Positions 6,369-14,848 of a DNA stretch of 27,391 nucleotides are shown piece after piece. The translations under genes were made by a program, and so were the position numbers. The notes under the pieces are model-generated. The model searched no databases and was not told the DNA's origin. It worked only from the letters and a program-made list of their open reading frames with translations. Position 1 is the stretch's first letter. Every line of letters begins with the position of its first letter. Origin of the DNA: CAZSXS01 sp964611385 (GTDB lineage: Bacteria; Bacillota; Clostridia; Lachnospirales; CAYPQA01); assembly GCA_964611385.1 (NCBI GenBank), contig CAZSXS010000051.1:1-27391 (forward strand), written 5' to 3'.

Positions 6369-7742
6369 TTATTTCTTTTCTAATACGGACTTGTTAAAGT
6401 CTGGTATCTCTTTCTTTAAAGCCTCATCTTGATATTTTTTGAAGATTTCCTCAATGTTCTTAGTATCATTTACCATCATTTCCTGCACGGCCTTATCAAC
6501 AAAAGAGCCTACAACGCCTTTTCCGTAAAACTCTCTCTTGCCGTTTTTGGAAGCATACTCCAAGGTTTCTTTAACATCCTCAGCTTCATCAAAATAATCT
6601 GAGGTTTTTATATCAGTTCTGCCTAAGATTACACTGGATTTAATTCCATTTTCAAGCTCTGTCAGGATCTTTGTTTCCATAGTTTCCTTTGACATATAGA
6701 ACTTTAGTAATTCAAAAGCTGCGTCAACCTTTGCCCCATCCTTATTCATCGGAATGGTGTAAAGGGAACCGCCAACTTGCATGGTGCCTTTTCCGGAAGG
6801 TCCTGCCGGTATAACAGAAAAGCCAATATCTTCGGGTCTCATCCCTTTGGTTACATAAGCAGGAGCCGCATCAGAACCATCTAATATCATAGCTGCCTTA
6901 CCCATTGCAAAATCTTGCTTGAGTTGATCAAGTTGCATGGTCATATCAGGCTGAATCAATTTTTCTGCCTTCAGCTGACGGTAGAATTCTGCTGCCTTTA
7001 TAACGGCTGGATCCGTGAAGGTGGGCTCAAGCTCTCCATTAGGCCCGATCTTCGTTAGGTCGCCGCCTGCACCCCAAACAAACATCATATACCACCACTC
7101 TGCCCATTGAGCCCAGTTCAAAGCAAAGCCGTACTGTTGCTTGGATGGATCGGTAAGCTTTCTTGAAACCTCCAACATTTCATCCCAAGTTTTTGGAGGC
7201 TCCAATCCCGCTTCCTTAAACAAGGATTTGTTGTATACAAGAACCATGGTGTACTGCTGGCTAGGTACTCCATAGTACTTACCGCCGGTCTTAAACATAT
7301 CCATCATGTCTTTGTTTATGTTCTTGTAATCATCCCACTTTTCTAAGCGGTCAGTGATATCCGTCAAAACGCCGGCATAAATGTACTTATCCATAATGGG
7401 ATATGAAATACTACAGAGGTCTGGGCCTGTTCCGGAAGCAATGGCTGTCATCAATTCACTGCCGTCGCCTGCTTCGTTAATAGCGACTTCAACCTTAATG
7501 TTGGGGTTTTTGTCCATAAAGGTCTTTAACTCTTCATTAAAGCGATCGTCAGCTTGTTGTGGATGAGCCCAGATGGTTAGGGTTACAGGCTCTCCTGACT
7601 GGGTGCTAGCACCTGGCGTTTCAGAGGATTTGGTCGGAGCTGAGGGTGCTGATGAGGGGGAGGGGGAAGGTGATGCATTTCCGCAGCCCACCACAGATAA
7701 GGCAAGCGCAATTGACAAAAATGTGCTTACAAATTTTTTCAT
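6369..7742 (-). CDS. family 1 extracellular solute-binding lipoprotein (sugar ABC importer)
   Basis: This captures a sugar outside the membrane and delivers it to the two permeases. The N-terminus has a lipoprotein signal: MKKF, hydrophobic core, lipobox VVGC with Cys20 as the lipidated residue. A Ser/Pro-rich linker (about 23-50) follows, then the mature family-1 fold starting at VTLTIWAHPQQADDRF. Typical elements are GTGPDLCSI (about 107-115), YYGVPSQQYTMVLVYNKSLFKEAGLEPPKTWDEML and the KAAMILDGS region. At 457 residues the length is usual. AAGGAGAG precedes the ATG. It is the first gene of the minus-strand operon and lies back to back with the YesN regulator gene. The ligand cannot be told from sequence. 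Confidence 0.93.
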   Translation of the reverse strand: MKKFVSTFLSIALALSVVGCGNASPSPSPSSAPSAPTKSSETPGASTQSGEPVTLTIWAHPQQADDRFNEELKTFMDKNPNIKVEVAINEAGDGSELMTAIASGTGPDLCSISYPIMDKYIYAGVLTDITDRLEKWDDYKNINKDMMDMFKTGGKYYGVPSQQYTMVLVYNKSLFKEAGLEPPKTWDEMLEVSRKLTDPSKQQYGFALNWAQWAEWWYMMFVWGAGGDLTKIGPNGELEPTFTDPAVIKAAEFYRQLKAEKLIQPDMTMQLDQLKQDFAMGKAAMILDGSDAAPAYVTKGMRPEDIGFSVIPAGPSGKGTMQVGGSLYTIPMNKDGAKVDAAFELLKFYMSKETMETKILTELENGIKSSVILGRTDIKTSDYFDEAEDVKETLEYASKNGKREFYGKGVVGSFVDKAVQEMMVNDTKNIEEIFKKYQDEALKKEIPDFNKSVLEKK

Positions 7743-7790
7743 GTTTGACTCTCCTTTTTAATGATTTAACCCCTTTATGAGGTTTTAAAA

Positions 7791-7796
7791 AGTATA
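7791..7796 (-). promoter_or_regulatory. possible -10 box of the ABC operon
   Basis: On the minus strand TATACT occurs about 50 bases before the binding-protein start. No good -35 box is at the right distance, which fits a promoter that needs an activator such as the adjacent YesN-type regulator. Confidence 0.35.
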
Positions 7797-7862
7797 GGCT
7801 TTTTATCGTTCAATTAATAGGAGGCTGCTTTGTCATTTATCCATTTTTTTTATGCTGTTTGA

Positions 7863-7891
7863 TTGACTTTAGGTACTGGCCTGCATATACT
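7863..7891 (+). promoter_or_regulatory. sigma-A promoter for the two-component genes
   Basis: TTGACT (7863-7868), a 17-bp spacer and TATACT (7886-7891) lie about 37 bases before the response-regulator start codon. Confidence 0.65.
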
Positions 7892-7927
7892 CAAAGAGCT
7901 TACTATTTTTTTTGAGGAGTGAAAAGA

Positions 7928-9439
7928 ATGTACCGGTTATTGATCGTTGATGATGAGCAGCTTGTCTTGGATGGCTTTAGAGATTATGTAGACTGGAGTT
8001 CCTGGGGCTTCGAACTAGCCGGAACAAAAAGCTCTGCCGTACAGGCTCTTGAAACTTTAAAAAAAGAAAAGATAGACGTGATTCTTACAGACATTGTAAT
8101 GCAAGGTCAAAACGGATTAAAAATGCTAAAGGAGGCGCAAAGCATTGACCCTATGGTAAAAGGGGTGGTGCTGAGCGGTCATGAGGTCTTTGACTATGCC
8201 GTGGAAGCGATGCAACTGGGTTGTGTTGATTTTTTGACAAAGCCAGTGGATTTTGAGCGATTGAAGGAAATATTTTTGAAAATCAAGACAAGCTTGGATT
8301 ATGAACAAAAAAGCAAGAGCTTTCAAGAAAATTATCAAAGGCTGCTAAAATACAGAGCCTTTCACGAGTTAATCTACGGCGGCGGCACTGTAGATGATGA
8401 AAGCGCCTTAGCCCTCAGCCCCAAATTTTGTGTGCTTCGGCTTTATATTGAAGACAGTGGCAGCCTGGCTAAGGTAAAGAACCTTTTGGAGCAAGCACAG
8501 GCAGAGTTGCAAACCTTGTTTTATGAAGTAACAGAGCATGAAATATGTGGAATTATAGGCAAGATCCATGATAACGCCCTCTATTACTTGGAGGAGGCTT
8601 GCGAAAAGCTCAACGACCAAAAAATAAAATGCTACATTGCCGTAAGCAATACCTCAGAGAATCGGGCAGATTTAAATCGTTTGTACCTCCAATCCGGCAT
8701 AGCTCTTAATTATAAGTACATAAAGGGAAATCGGCAGCCGATTACCTATGAAAGCATTACTAAGCTGTTTAGCATTGATTATGACAGCCTCAACATCCAA
8801 AAGGAGTTGCTCTTGGAATACCTAGGTGCTGACGAATATGAAAAGCTGGCAAACTTTATTCAGAACCTTCTAAAAAATTACCTTTTGGACGAGCAAAGTA
8901 TGCGCTTTGGCTACCCCTACAACGCGTTAACTGAAATCATCATCACAATGAACAAATATCTGTCTGCCAACGGAATTAAGCACTACCTATCGGATCAGGA
9001 GGCTTTCAAGTCGATACTGGAAATCTATAACCAAACCGAAATTCTTAGCTTTATGGACAATTTTATAAAAAACTGCATCGAACTCATAAAAAGCCATAAA
9101 AAAGATTCGGCAGGGGTGATTATAAAAACAGCCAAGCATTATATCAACCTGCATTACAATGAAAACATCAGCCTCAACACGCTGTCAGAGGTGGTATTTG
9201 TAACTCCTACTTATTTAAGCAAACTGTTTTACAAAAAAACCGGCCAGCATTTTAATCAATATCTGACCGATTACCGAATACAACGCTCCTGTGAATTTTT
9301 GAAAGATATGTCACTCAAAATCTATGAAATCGCTGCGCTGGTGGGCTATGACAACGTGAAGCATTTTGGAAAGGTATTCAAAGAAAAAAAGGGGATCACC
9401 CCCAAGGAATACAGAGACTTACAGGAGGTGGAAGCATGA
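7928..9439 (+). CDS. AraC-family response regulator (YesN-like)
   Basis: This is a cytoplasmic transcription factor, probably an activator of the divergent sugar-importer operon. Residues 1-120 are a receiver domain with acidic pocket Asp8-Asp9-Glu10, phosphoacceptor Asp55 (ILTDIVMQGQNG) and Lys105 (FLTKP). A middle region of about 270 residues is unassigned. Residues about 400-500 form the double helix-turn-helix of AraC proteins, with NISLNTLSEVVFVTPTYLSKLFYKKTGQHFNQYL and IYEIAALVGYDNVKHFGKVFKEKKGITPKEYR. ATG 7928 is preferred over the in-frame GTG at 7919 because GAGGAG lies eight bases before it. The stop codon overlaps the kinase start by four bases (ATGA), so the pair is translationally coupled. 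Confidence 0.92.
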   Translation: MYRLLIVDDEQLVLDGFRDYVDWSSWGFELAGTKSSAVQALETLKKEKIDVILTDIVMQGQNGLKMLKEAQSIDPMVKGVVLSGHEVFDYAVEAMQLGCVDFLTKPVDFERLKEIFLKIKTSLDYEQKSKSFQENYQRLLKYRAFHELIYGGGTVDDESALALSPKFCVLRLYIEDSGSLAKVKNLLEQAQAELQTLFYEVTEHEICGIIGKIHDNALYYLEEACEKLNDQKIKCYIAVSNTSENRADLNRLYLQSGIALNYKYIKGNRQPITYESITKLFSIDYDSLNIQKELLLEYLGADEYEKLANFIQNLLKNYLLDEQSMRFGYPYNALTEIIITMNKYLSANGIKHYLSDQEAFKSILEIYNQTEILSFMDNFIKNCIELIKSHKKDSAGVIIKTAKHYINLHYNENISLNTLSEVVFVTPTYLSKLFYKKTGQHFNQYLTDYRIQRSCEFLKDMSLKIYEIAALVGYDNVKHFGKVFKEKKGITPKEYRDLQEVEA

Positions 9440-11262
9440 AGTCTAGCCCTTCCTTTATCAATCTTATCAGAAATATCCCCATCTTTGCCCGTTTACTCAT
9501 CATTCTGTTTTGTTTTGTCATCGTTCCTAACATTTGCCTTACCCTGTTCTTTAATAAGGTGGCAGCCGAGCAGTTGGTTGACAACATTAAGCTCAATTAT
9601 GAAAATACGGTTGTTTCATTGGAAAGCCTGATGCGGGAGAGAATGAATGCAGTAAATGACTTGATGGTCAATATTTCACTGGATATAGAACTAAGGAGTG
9701 CTATCGAAGAGAACAAAGCAGAGGAAATGAACAAGCGCCTTCTATACCATATTAATACCTTTCCCCGTGGATACCGCCCCTATCTGATTAATCTTCAAAT
9801 CGTGAGTGATCATCAGAATTTTGGAACCTTTGTAAAATACCAGCAGGGTGAACCAGTAAATTGTGACTTTCAAAAGTTGTCGGAACAGGAGTATTACCAT
9901 AAAAGCATAAACAACACCAACAGCCCCATCTGGGCCAATACCCTTGAGGAAAAAAACATGTACCGCCTGAGCTTAAATCCAGCCACTTACATTTACAATT
10001 ATCTTTCCGTCATCGTTACCATTTCAAATGGCGGCCCCCCTCTCGCTACCTTCATATTAAACCTTTCCCCCAGAATCTTTATGGATCTCTACAACAGCAA
10101 TCCCGACAATTACGAAAGCTTTTTCCTAGTCGGAAGTGACAGCTTTGTTGTGGCACTCAGCAGCAACACGGTAAGGCACGAGGACTTCAATGAGATTATT
10201 TCGGATAGTTGGTTTATTCGCAACAAAAGCCTCGACAAGCTTATCAACAAGAAAAATTACATCGTCGCCTTTACCTCCACCATTATAGACAATTGGTATG
10301 TGGTGGGTGTGGCGGAGAAGAATAAGGTTTACCGGCATGTAAATAGAGTTAGGGATGTAACCTTGGCTGTATCCCTCTTGGTTTGCATATTCTCTGGTTT
10401 TTTTGCTTTTCTTTTTTCGTTGAGCATATCCATGCCCCTTTCTCGATTAACAATCTCGGTCAACTCCATCGGTGAAAACGATCTGGAGCTTGACTATGAG
10501 GATCAAAGCAAGGATGATATTGCCCTATTGGGACGGAATTATATCCAGATGCTGCAAAGGGTAAAACAACTCATGAGCAAGATAGTCGCAAACGAAGTAG
10601 CTCGAAAAAACGAGGAGCTGAAAAGAAAGCAAGCTGAACTGAATGCCCTGCAGATACAAATCAAGCCCCACTTTATTTATAACACCCTTGATTTAATCCG
10701 TTGGTATACGATGAAATTCAAAGATGATAAAATCAGCAGTATGCTTTTGGAATTCTCAAGGCTTTTGTCTTACGGCGTAAAGAAGGAGGGAAACCTGTCC
10801 TGCTTAGGCGATGAGTTGGCGCATACGAAAACCTATTTATCCTTAATCAGAAATACAAAGGATATTACTATCGATTTTACTGTAACTGAAATCACCCAGA
10901 ATTATCTTGACTATCCTATAACCAAGCTGACCATACAGCCTATAATTGAAAATTCTGTTATTCATGGCCTTAAGGAAGGCAGCAAGGAAATACAAATCAG
11001 CCTCAGTGCCCGAAAAAAGAAAGAGACACTGGAGATTGTCATTATGGATCAAGGACGTGGCTTGGACGAGGAAGGGATCAAGGAACTGAACACCTCTGTA
11101 AATCAGGCAGCTAAAAAGCCCGGCGTAGGACTGAGAAACATAAACAGCCGCTTGAAGCTATGCTTCGGAGAGGACTATGGCTTACTCTTTGAAAGCGTTG
11201 AGGGAGAATACTTTAAGGTAATCATCCTATTGCCTTTGGCCAAAGAGCAACAGATGCAATAA
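9436..11262 (+). CDS. sensor histidine kinase (YesM-like)
   Basis: This membrane kinase pairs with the YesN-like regulator just upstream. In order, it has: TM1 at about 19-40, an extracytoplasmic sensor region of about 270 residues, TM2 at about 312-336, a HAMP linker (LSRLTISVNSIGENDLELDYEDQSKDDIALLGRNYIQM), a coiled linker, the His_kinase domain with phosphoacceptor His412 in QIKPHFIYNTLD, and a HATPase domain with N-box QPIIENSVIHGL and glycine boxes DQGRGLDEEG and GVGLRNINSRL. The length (608) is normal for the class. The ATG overlaps the regulator stop. These kinases usually sense sugars directly or through a binding protein; the signal here is unknown. Confidence 0.93.
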   Translation: MKSSPSFINLIRNIPIFARLLIILFCFVIVPNICLTLFFNKVAAEQLVDNIKLNYENTVVSLESLMRERMNAVNDLMVNISLDIELRSAIEENKAEEMNKRLLYHINTFPRGYRPYLINLQIVSDHQNFGTFVKYQQGEPVNCDFQKLSEQEYYHKSINNTNSPIWANTLEEKNMYRLSLNPATYIYNYLSVIVTISNGGPPLATFILNLSPRIFMDLYNSNPDNYESFFLVGSDSFVVALSSNTVRHEDFNEIISDSWFIRNKSLDKLINKKNYIVAFTSTIIDNWYVVGVAEKNKVYRHVNRVRDVTLAVSLLVCIFSGFFAFLFSLSISMPLSRLTISVNSIGENDLELDYEDQSKDDIALLGRNYIQMLQRVKQLMSKIVANEVARKNEELKRKQAELNALQIQIKPHFIYNTLDLIRWYTMKFKDDKISSMLLEFSRLLSYGVKKEGNLSCLGDELAHTKTYLSLIRNTKDITIDFTVTEITQNYLDYPITKLTIQPIIENSVIHGLKEGSKEIQISLSARKKKETLEIVIMDQGRGLDEEGIKELNTSVNQAAKKPGVGLRNINSRLKLCFGEDYGLLFESVEGEYFKVIILLPLAKEQQMQ

Positions 11263-11455
11263 AATTATTTTATGATGTTTGATGCGAGATCTTCGGTGGT
11301 AAGCTGCCAATCTGCAATCATTGGTATGATTTTCTAAAGTACACTTTTTTGTCCAAGCTGATACCGAAGTACGAAAGCCCTCGTTAACTGTTGCGTAAAA
11401 ATAAGTATTGTATAAAAGTAATAAATATAGGATAATCCCAGTGTGACAAAACGAC

Positions 11456-11626
11456 ATGAACTGGCAAAATGAAGAACGGAATCGTATTAAAGAAATGCAA
11501 GCCACAGAAAGAACCAGAAAAGGAGGATGCCCGGCAAAAGATAACCATAGTGTGTTGAATGGAATTTGTGGTTTGCCCGCAGTGGCACACTCTAGGATAT
11601 GTAGCCTTGGAAAAGTGTTGAAATAG
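11456..11626 (+). CDS. possible 56-residue ORF, unrecognised
   Basis: ATG at 11456 opens a 56-codon basic frame (MNWQNEERNRIKEMQATERT...) ending TAG. There is no Shine-Dalgarno sequence before it and no family is recognised. It may be a decayed gene fragment or chance. Confidence 0.15.
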   Translation: MNWQNEERNRIKEMQATERTRKGGCPAKDNHSVLNGICGLPAVAHSRICSLGKVLK

Positions 11627-11695
11627 CACATGTTTTGGGATTTTTCAAACAAGGGCTGGATGGAATTATAGCAATAATGAGAAATTAGGTTGAAG

Positions 11696-11711
11696 TTTGA
11701 ATTGATTCAAA
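11696..11711. promoter_or_regulatory. 16-bp palindrome, possible operator
   Basis: TTTGAAT-TG-ATTCAAA is a perfect seven-base inverted repeat about 83 bases before the ATPase start codon. It could be a regulator binding site. AT-rich surroundings make a chance palindrome possible. Confidence 0.25.
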
Positions 11712-11793
11712 AATTGTAAACTCAATAGACGAAAATAGATTTTGATGTTTATGTAACGCAAAATTATTGAATAAAAGTAGGGGGAACAAGATC

Positions 11794-13290
11794 ATGAATG
11801 AACAAAACAAGATAGTACAAAATTTATTAGATATTGATTTTGGCGATATAACAGGAGAAGGCGATCCAAAATTATTTTCATATTTTTTAAACGACAATTA
11901 TTTCGACAAAATCATTAACAGAAAAGTGTACTATGTAATCGGAAGAAAGGGAACTGGTAAATCTGCAATATATCGGTTTCTTGAGCAAGAACTTATAAAC
12001 AATGGTGACAATATTGTTAACTCCGACTGTTCAGCATTTCCGTTTGAAAAGCTGTTACAATTAAGTGATGATAATTTCAGTAGACCTAATCAATACCAAA
12101 GCATATGGAAACACATCATTCTTCGTTACTTTATTACTCTAATTGCTACATCACAAAACGTAGAATCAGATATAGATAATATTTACTATCTATCTATTCT
12201 TGAATATTATAAACAGTTTTTTGGGAATGATGATATAGTCAATTTACATAAAGATATTGTACAAAGAACTAAAAAAACAAATTATGGTTTACAGTATGAA
12301 TTCTTATCAGCCAGCCGAGAAAATGAGGAAATGGCAACTTTTTCAAGAGGATTAGATAATATTACTCCTTTAAATCAAAAATTATTGAGATTACTAACAG
12401 ACTACTTTATAACTTCTAAAACAGATTCAAAATATATTATTCAGTTTGATAGATTAGATGATAATTATAATCAATACCAGAATAAAACTGAGTATTATCA
12501 TGTAATTTTAAGTTTATGCAAAGTTGTCTATTCGATAAATCAATCTTTTAGAGAAAAAAATGTAAATAATTGCAAAATAATAATATATTTACGTTCTGAC
12601 ATTTTACGAAAATTGAACGAAAGCGATGCGGAAAGTGCTAGATTCAGCGATTTTATTTTTGAACTAAAATGGGCGATAATAAATCGTAACGATTGGATAA
12701 ATTCCAAATTATTAGCAATGATAAACAGAAGAATTGAAACTTCTTATGTTGATGATATAAAAGAATTTACAAACGTTTTTCCTAATAATATTGTTAATTT
12801 ACGTAATTCTAAAGGAATACAAGATGTATTTCAATACATCGTAAATAGATCATTTCATCGCCCAAGAGATGTAGTTAAATTTTGTAAATGTATCCAAGTT
12901 GAGGCACAAACTATTAACTTTCTAAATTTTCGGACTATCAAGAATGCTGAAAAAGAATATTCTAAATGGTTTTTATTTGACGAATTAGCAAATGAGATTA
13001 ATCCAGTATTAAATGAAAAGGTAAAGCCAACATATGAGTTATTAAAAAATGTTGGTCAAAAAGCATTCTCACTTGCTGACTTTAAAAGAAAATATGATGA
13101 TTACAAGATTAATGTTCTTAGTAACCATGAAGATTTATTGAGATATTTATATCAAGTTGGTATTGTGTATAATTTGGGAAAAGATAAAAATGGCGAAATA
13201 TTGATCAGATCAATAACAAGGAATGATACAGAATGGAATCCTGATATGCAATTCCAAATACATACACCCATATGGACAGCAATAAATGTT
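11794..13290 (+). CDS. P-loop ATPase, resembling the Sll1717 family
   Basis: This 499-residue protein has a Walker A motif GRKGTGKS at 50-57, a Walker B-like strand YIIQFDRLDD at 214-223, a probable sensor arginine in IIIYLRSDIL (Arg267), and an RPRD motif at 356-359 in SFHRPRDVVKFCK. The C-terminal third reads as a winged-helix-like region (FSLADFKRKYDDYKINVLSNHEDLLRYLYQVGIVYN). This pattern is that of the poorly characterised Sll1717-type P-loop ATPases. Its role is unknown, though proteins of this broad STAND/KAP-like group often occur in accessory or defence loci. ATG 11794 follows AGGGGG; an in-frame TTG at 11767 has no site. It is far more AT-rich than all neighbours and splits the deo genes, so recent transfer is likely. 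No integrase or partner gene is next to it. The TAA stop follows at 13291-13293. Confidence 0.75.
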
Positions 13291-13293
13291 TAA

Positions 13294-13321
13294 TTGTCTA
13301 ACTTCCCATTATGTTTATACC
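13294..13321 (+). promoter_or_regulatory. possible promoter before pdp
   Basis: TTGTCT (13294-13299), a 16-bp spacer and TATACC (13316-13321) begin right after the ATPase stop codon, about 160 bases upstream of pdp. The match is moderate. Confidence 0.3.
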
Positions 13322-13326
13322 GTGTG

Positions 13327-13352
13327 AGTGCGTTAGAGTAATTCAACGCACT
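13327..13352. repeat. GAGTGC hairpin, relative of the 19035-19084 hairpin
   Basis: AGTGCGTT (13327-13334) pairs with AACGCACT (13345-13352) across a 10-base loop AGAGTAATTC. Both this and the stem-loop at 19035-19084 contain GAGTGC, TAGAGTA and GCACT in the same order, so they appear to be one dispersed element. It may end ATPase transcription. Confidence 0.4.
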
Positions 13353-13482
13353 TGCTCTTGAAAATATTTTGAAAATTGGTTCACGGCAAACGCATATGGG
13401 GGCTTTTTTGAAAGGAGGAAGGGGAGGTGGAGTGAGCCAGCTTCACGCACGGCTTTGAACAATATAAAAAGGAGATGACTAT

Positions 13483-14739
13483 ATGCGAATATACGATGTT
13501 ATTAAGAAAAAGCGGGACGCTCTCCCCCTGACAACAGAAGAGATTGAATTTTTTGTTAAAGGGGTGACGAATGGGAGTGTTCCAGATTATCAGATCTCAG
13601 CGCTTTTGATGGCCATTTATTTTAGTAAGATGGACGAGCGAGAAACGGCTGATCTTACCAAGGCTATGGCACAGTCCGGAGATGTGGTGGACTTGTCTCC
13701 CATTGAGGGTGTCAAGGCGGATAAGCATTCCACCGGCGGGGTCGGGGACAAAACGACCTTGGTCATTGCACCTATCGTGGCCGCCTGCGGAGTCAAGGTC
13801 GCGAAAATGTCCGGCCGGGGCCTGGGGCATACGGGCGGTACCATTGATAAACTGGAGTCCGTGCCGGGAACCAGAACCGGCTTTACCATGCAGGAGTTTT
13901 TCGATATCGTGAACCGGACAGGAATAGCGGTCATTGGGCAAAGCGAAAACCTGGCCCCGGCGGATAAAAAGCTTTACGCGCTGCGGGATGTAACTGCCAC
14001 AGTCGATAATATTTCTCTCATTGCCGCCAGTATCATGAGTAAAAAGCTAGCTTCCGGCTCTGATGTAATCGTCTTGGATGTGAAAACTGGCTCTGGTGCC
14101 TTTATGAAAACCCGTGAGGATGCAGAACGTTTGGCCTCGGCTATGGTGGACATTGGAACTCGTGCCGGGCGAAAGTGTACGGCTGTCCTCTCCAATATGG
14201 ATGTTCCTTTGGGGCGGGCTGTCGGGAACCGCCTGGAGGTATTGGAAGCCTTGGAGGTCCTGTCTGGAGGAGGGCCGGAGGATTTGGTGGAAGACTGTCT
14301 CTTACTTGCAACAAAAATGCTGGTGTTGTCGGGGGTTGGAGATGAGGCGGCCTGTCGGAATCTTGCCAAGGAAAAGATTGCAAACGGTGAAGCCAAAAAG
14401 AAATTCTTTGCGCTTTTCGAAGCCCAAGGTGGAGATCTGAGTTACTTCGAGAACCCCAAGAAATTTACTCCGGCTAAGGTTCAGATTGAAGTAAAGGCTC
14501 CTAGGGATGGCTTCATCCACTCTATGTATACGGAGGGGATTGGAATCCTATCCGTGATTCTGGGAGCTGGAAGGGAAAAGAAGGACAGCCCCATCGACTA
14601 CTCAGCTGGGCTTTTTGTAGAAGCCAAGACAGGTCAGACGGTTCATAAGGGAGATTTGTTGGCAACGCTCTTTACGAATAAGGAAGAGCTATCGGAGAGG
14701 GCGGTAGAAATGTATTTGGGGAATTTGAAACTTGAGTAA
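13483..14739 (+). CDS. pdp: pyrimidine-nucleoside phosphorylase
   Basis: It splits uridine, deoxyuridine and thymidine with phosphate into base and (deoxy)ribose-1-phosphate, feeding the phosphopentomutase at 2097. The 418-residue protein shows the phosphate site KHSTGGVGDKTTL (81-93), the family signature MSGRGLGHTGGTIDKLES (109-126), substrate residues around YALRDVTATVDNISLIAASIMSKKLA (Arg168, Ser183, Lys187) and the C-terminal alpha/beta domain with GREKKDSPIDYSAGL. Broad specificity (Pdp rather than DeoA) is inferred from the Firmicute context and length. GGAG precedes the ATG by eight bases. It stands alone, almost 10 kb from deoC and deoB-cdd. Confidence 0.93.
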   Translation: MRIYDVIKKKRDALPLTTEEIEFFVKGVTNGSVPDYQISALLMAIYFSKMDERETADLTKAMAQSGDVVDLSPIEGVKADKHSTGGVGDKTTLVIAPIVAACGVKVAKMSGRGLGHTGGTIDKLESVPGTRTGFTMQEFFDIVNRTGIAVIGQSENLAPADKKLYALRDVTATVDNISLIAASIMSKKLASGSDVIVLDVKTGSGAFMKTREDAERLASAMVDIGTRAGRKCTAVLSNMDVPLGRAVGNRLEVLEALEVLSGGGPEDLVEDCLLLATKMLVLSGVGDEAACRNLAKEKIANGEAKKKFFALFEAQGGDLSYFENPKKFTPAKVQIEVKAPRDGFIHSMYTEGIGILSVILGAGREKKDSPIDYSAGLFVEAKTGQTVHKGDLLATLFTNKEELSERAVEMYLGNLKLE

Positions 14740-14750
14740 AAACAAAAGTA

Positions 14751-14809
14751 GGCTTGAATGAAGCGAAAAAGGTTTGGATGAAGCAAAAAAGGATTAGAAG
14801 AAGCAAAAA
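14751..14809 (+). repeat. three imperfect 20-bp tandem repeats
   Basis: GGCTTGAATGAAGCGAAAAA, GGTTTGGATGAAGCAAAAAA and GGATTAGAAGAAGCAAAAA follow head to tail between the pdp stop codon and the shared terminator. Three units of this size look like slippage products; no function is evident. Confidence 0.6.
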
Positions 14810-14846
14810 GGCTTTTGGGCATCGTTAGATGTCCAAAAGCCTTTTT
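14805..14846. terminator. bidirectional terminator between pdp and the PMT-like gene
   Basis: AAAAAGGCTTTTGG (14805-14818) pairs perfectly with 14833-14846, extended by a few more pairs towards a 6-base loop. A-run and T-run on the two sides make it work in both directions for the convergent genes. Confidence 0.85.
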
Positions 14847-14848
14847 AT

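Larger units (their letters stand above)
11263..11793. other. gene-poor stretch between kinase and ATPase genes
   Basis: These 531 bases hold no convincing gene. They contain a weak AATCAT/ATGATT hairpin (about 11316-11331), a 56-codon frame without a ribosome site (11456-11626), and a 16-bp palindrome TTTGAAT-TG-ATTCAAA (11696-11711) upstream of the ATPase gene. Base composition becomes clearly more AT-rich from about 11640 on, suggesting the left boundary of an acquired segment. Confidence 0.5.

Noticed and set aside
11227..11652. Minus-strand open frame of 141 codons overlapping the kinase 3' end
   Set aside because: No ribosome binding site, no recognisable family, biased Cys/Phe/His-rich composition typical of chance frames, and it runs antisense into an obvious kinase gene.
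11794..13290. Calling the ATPase a specific named anti-phage system
   Set aside because: Motifs support only a P-loop ATPase of the Sll1717-like type; no partner gene or defence signature is next to it.
14751..14809. Tandem units considered as a CRISPR array
   Set aside because: Units are contiguous with no spacers and are only 20 bp long; no cas gene is present.
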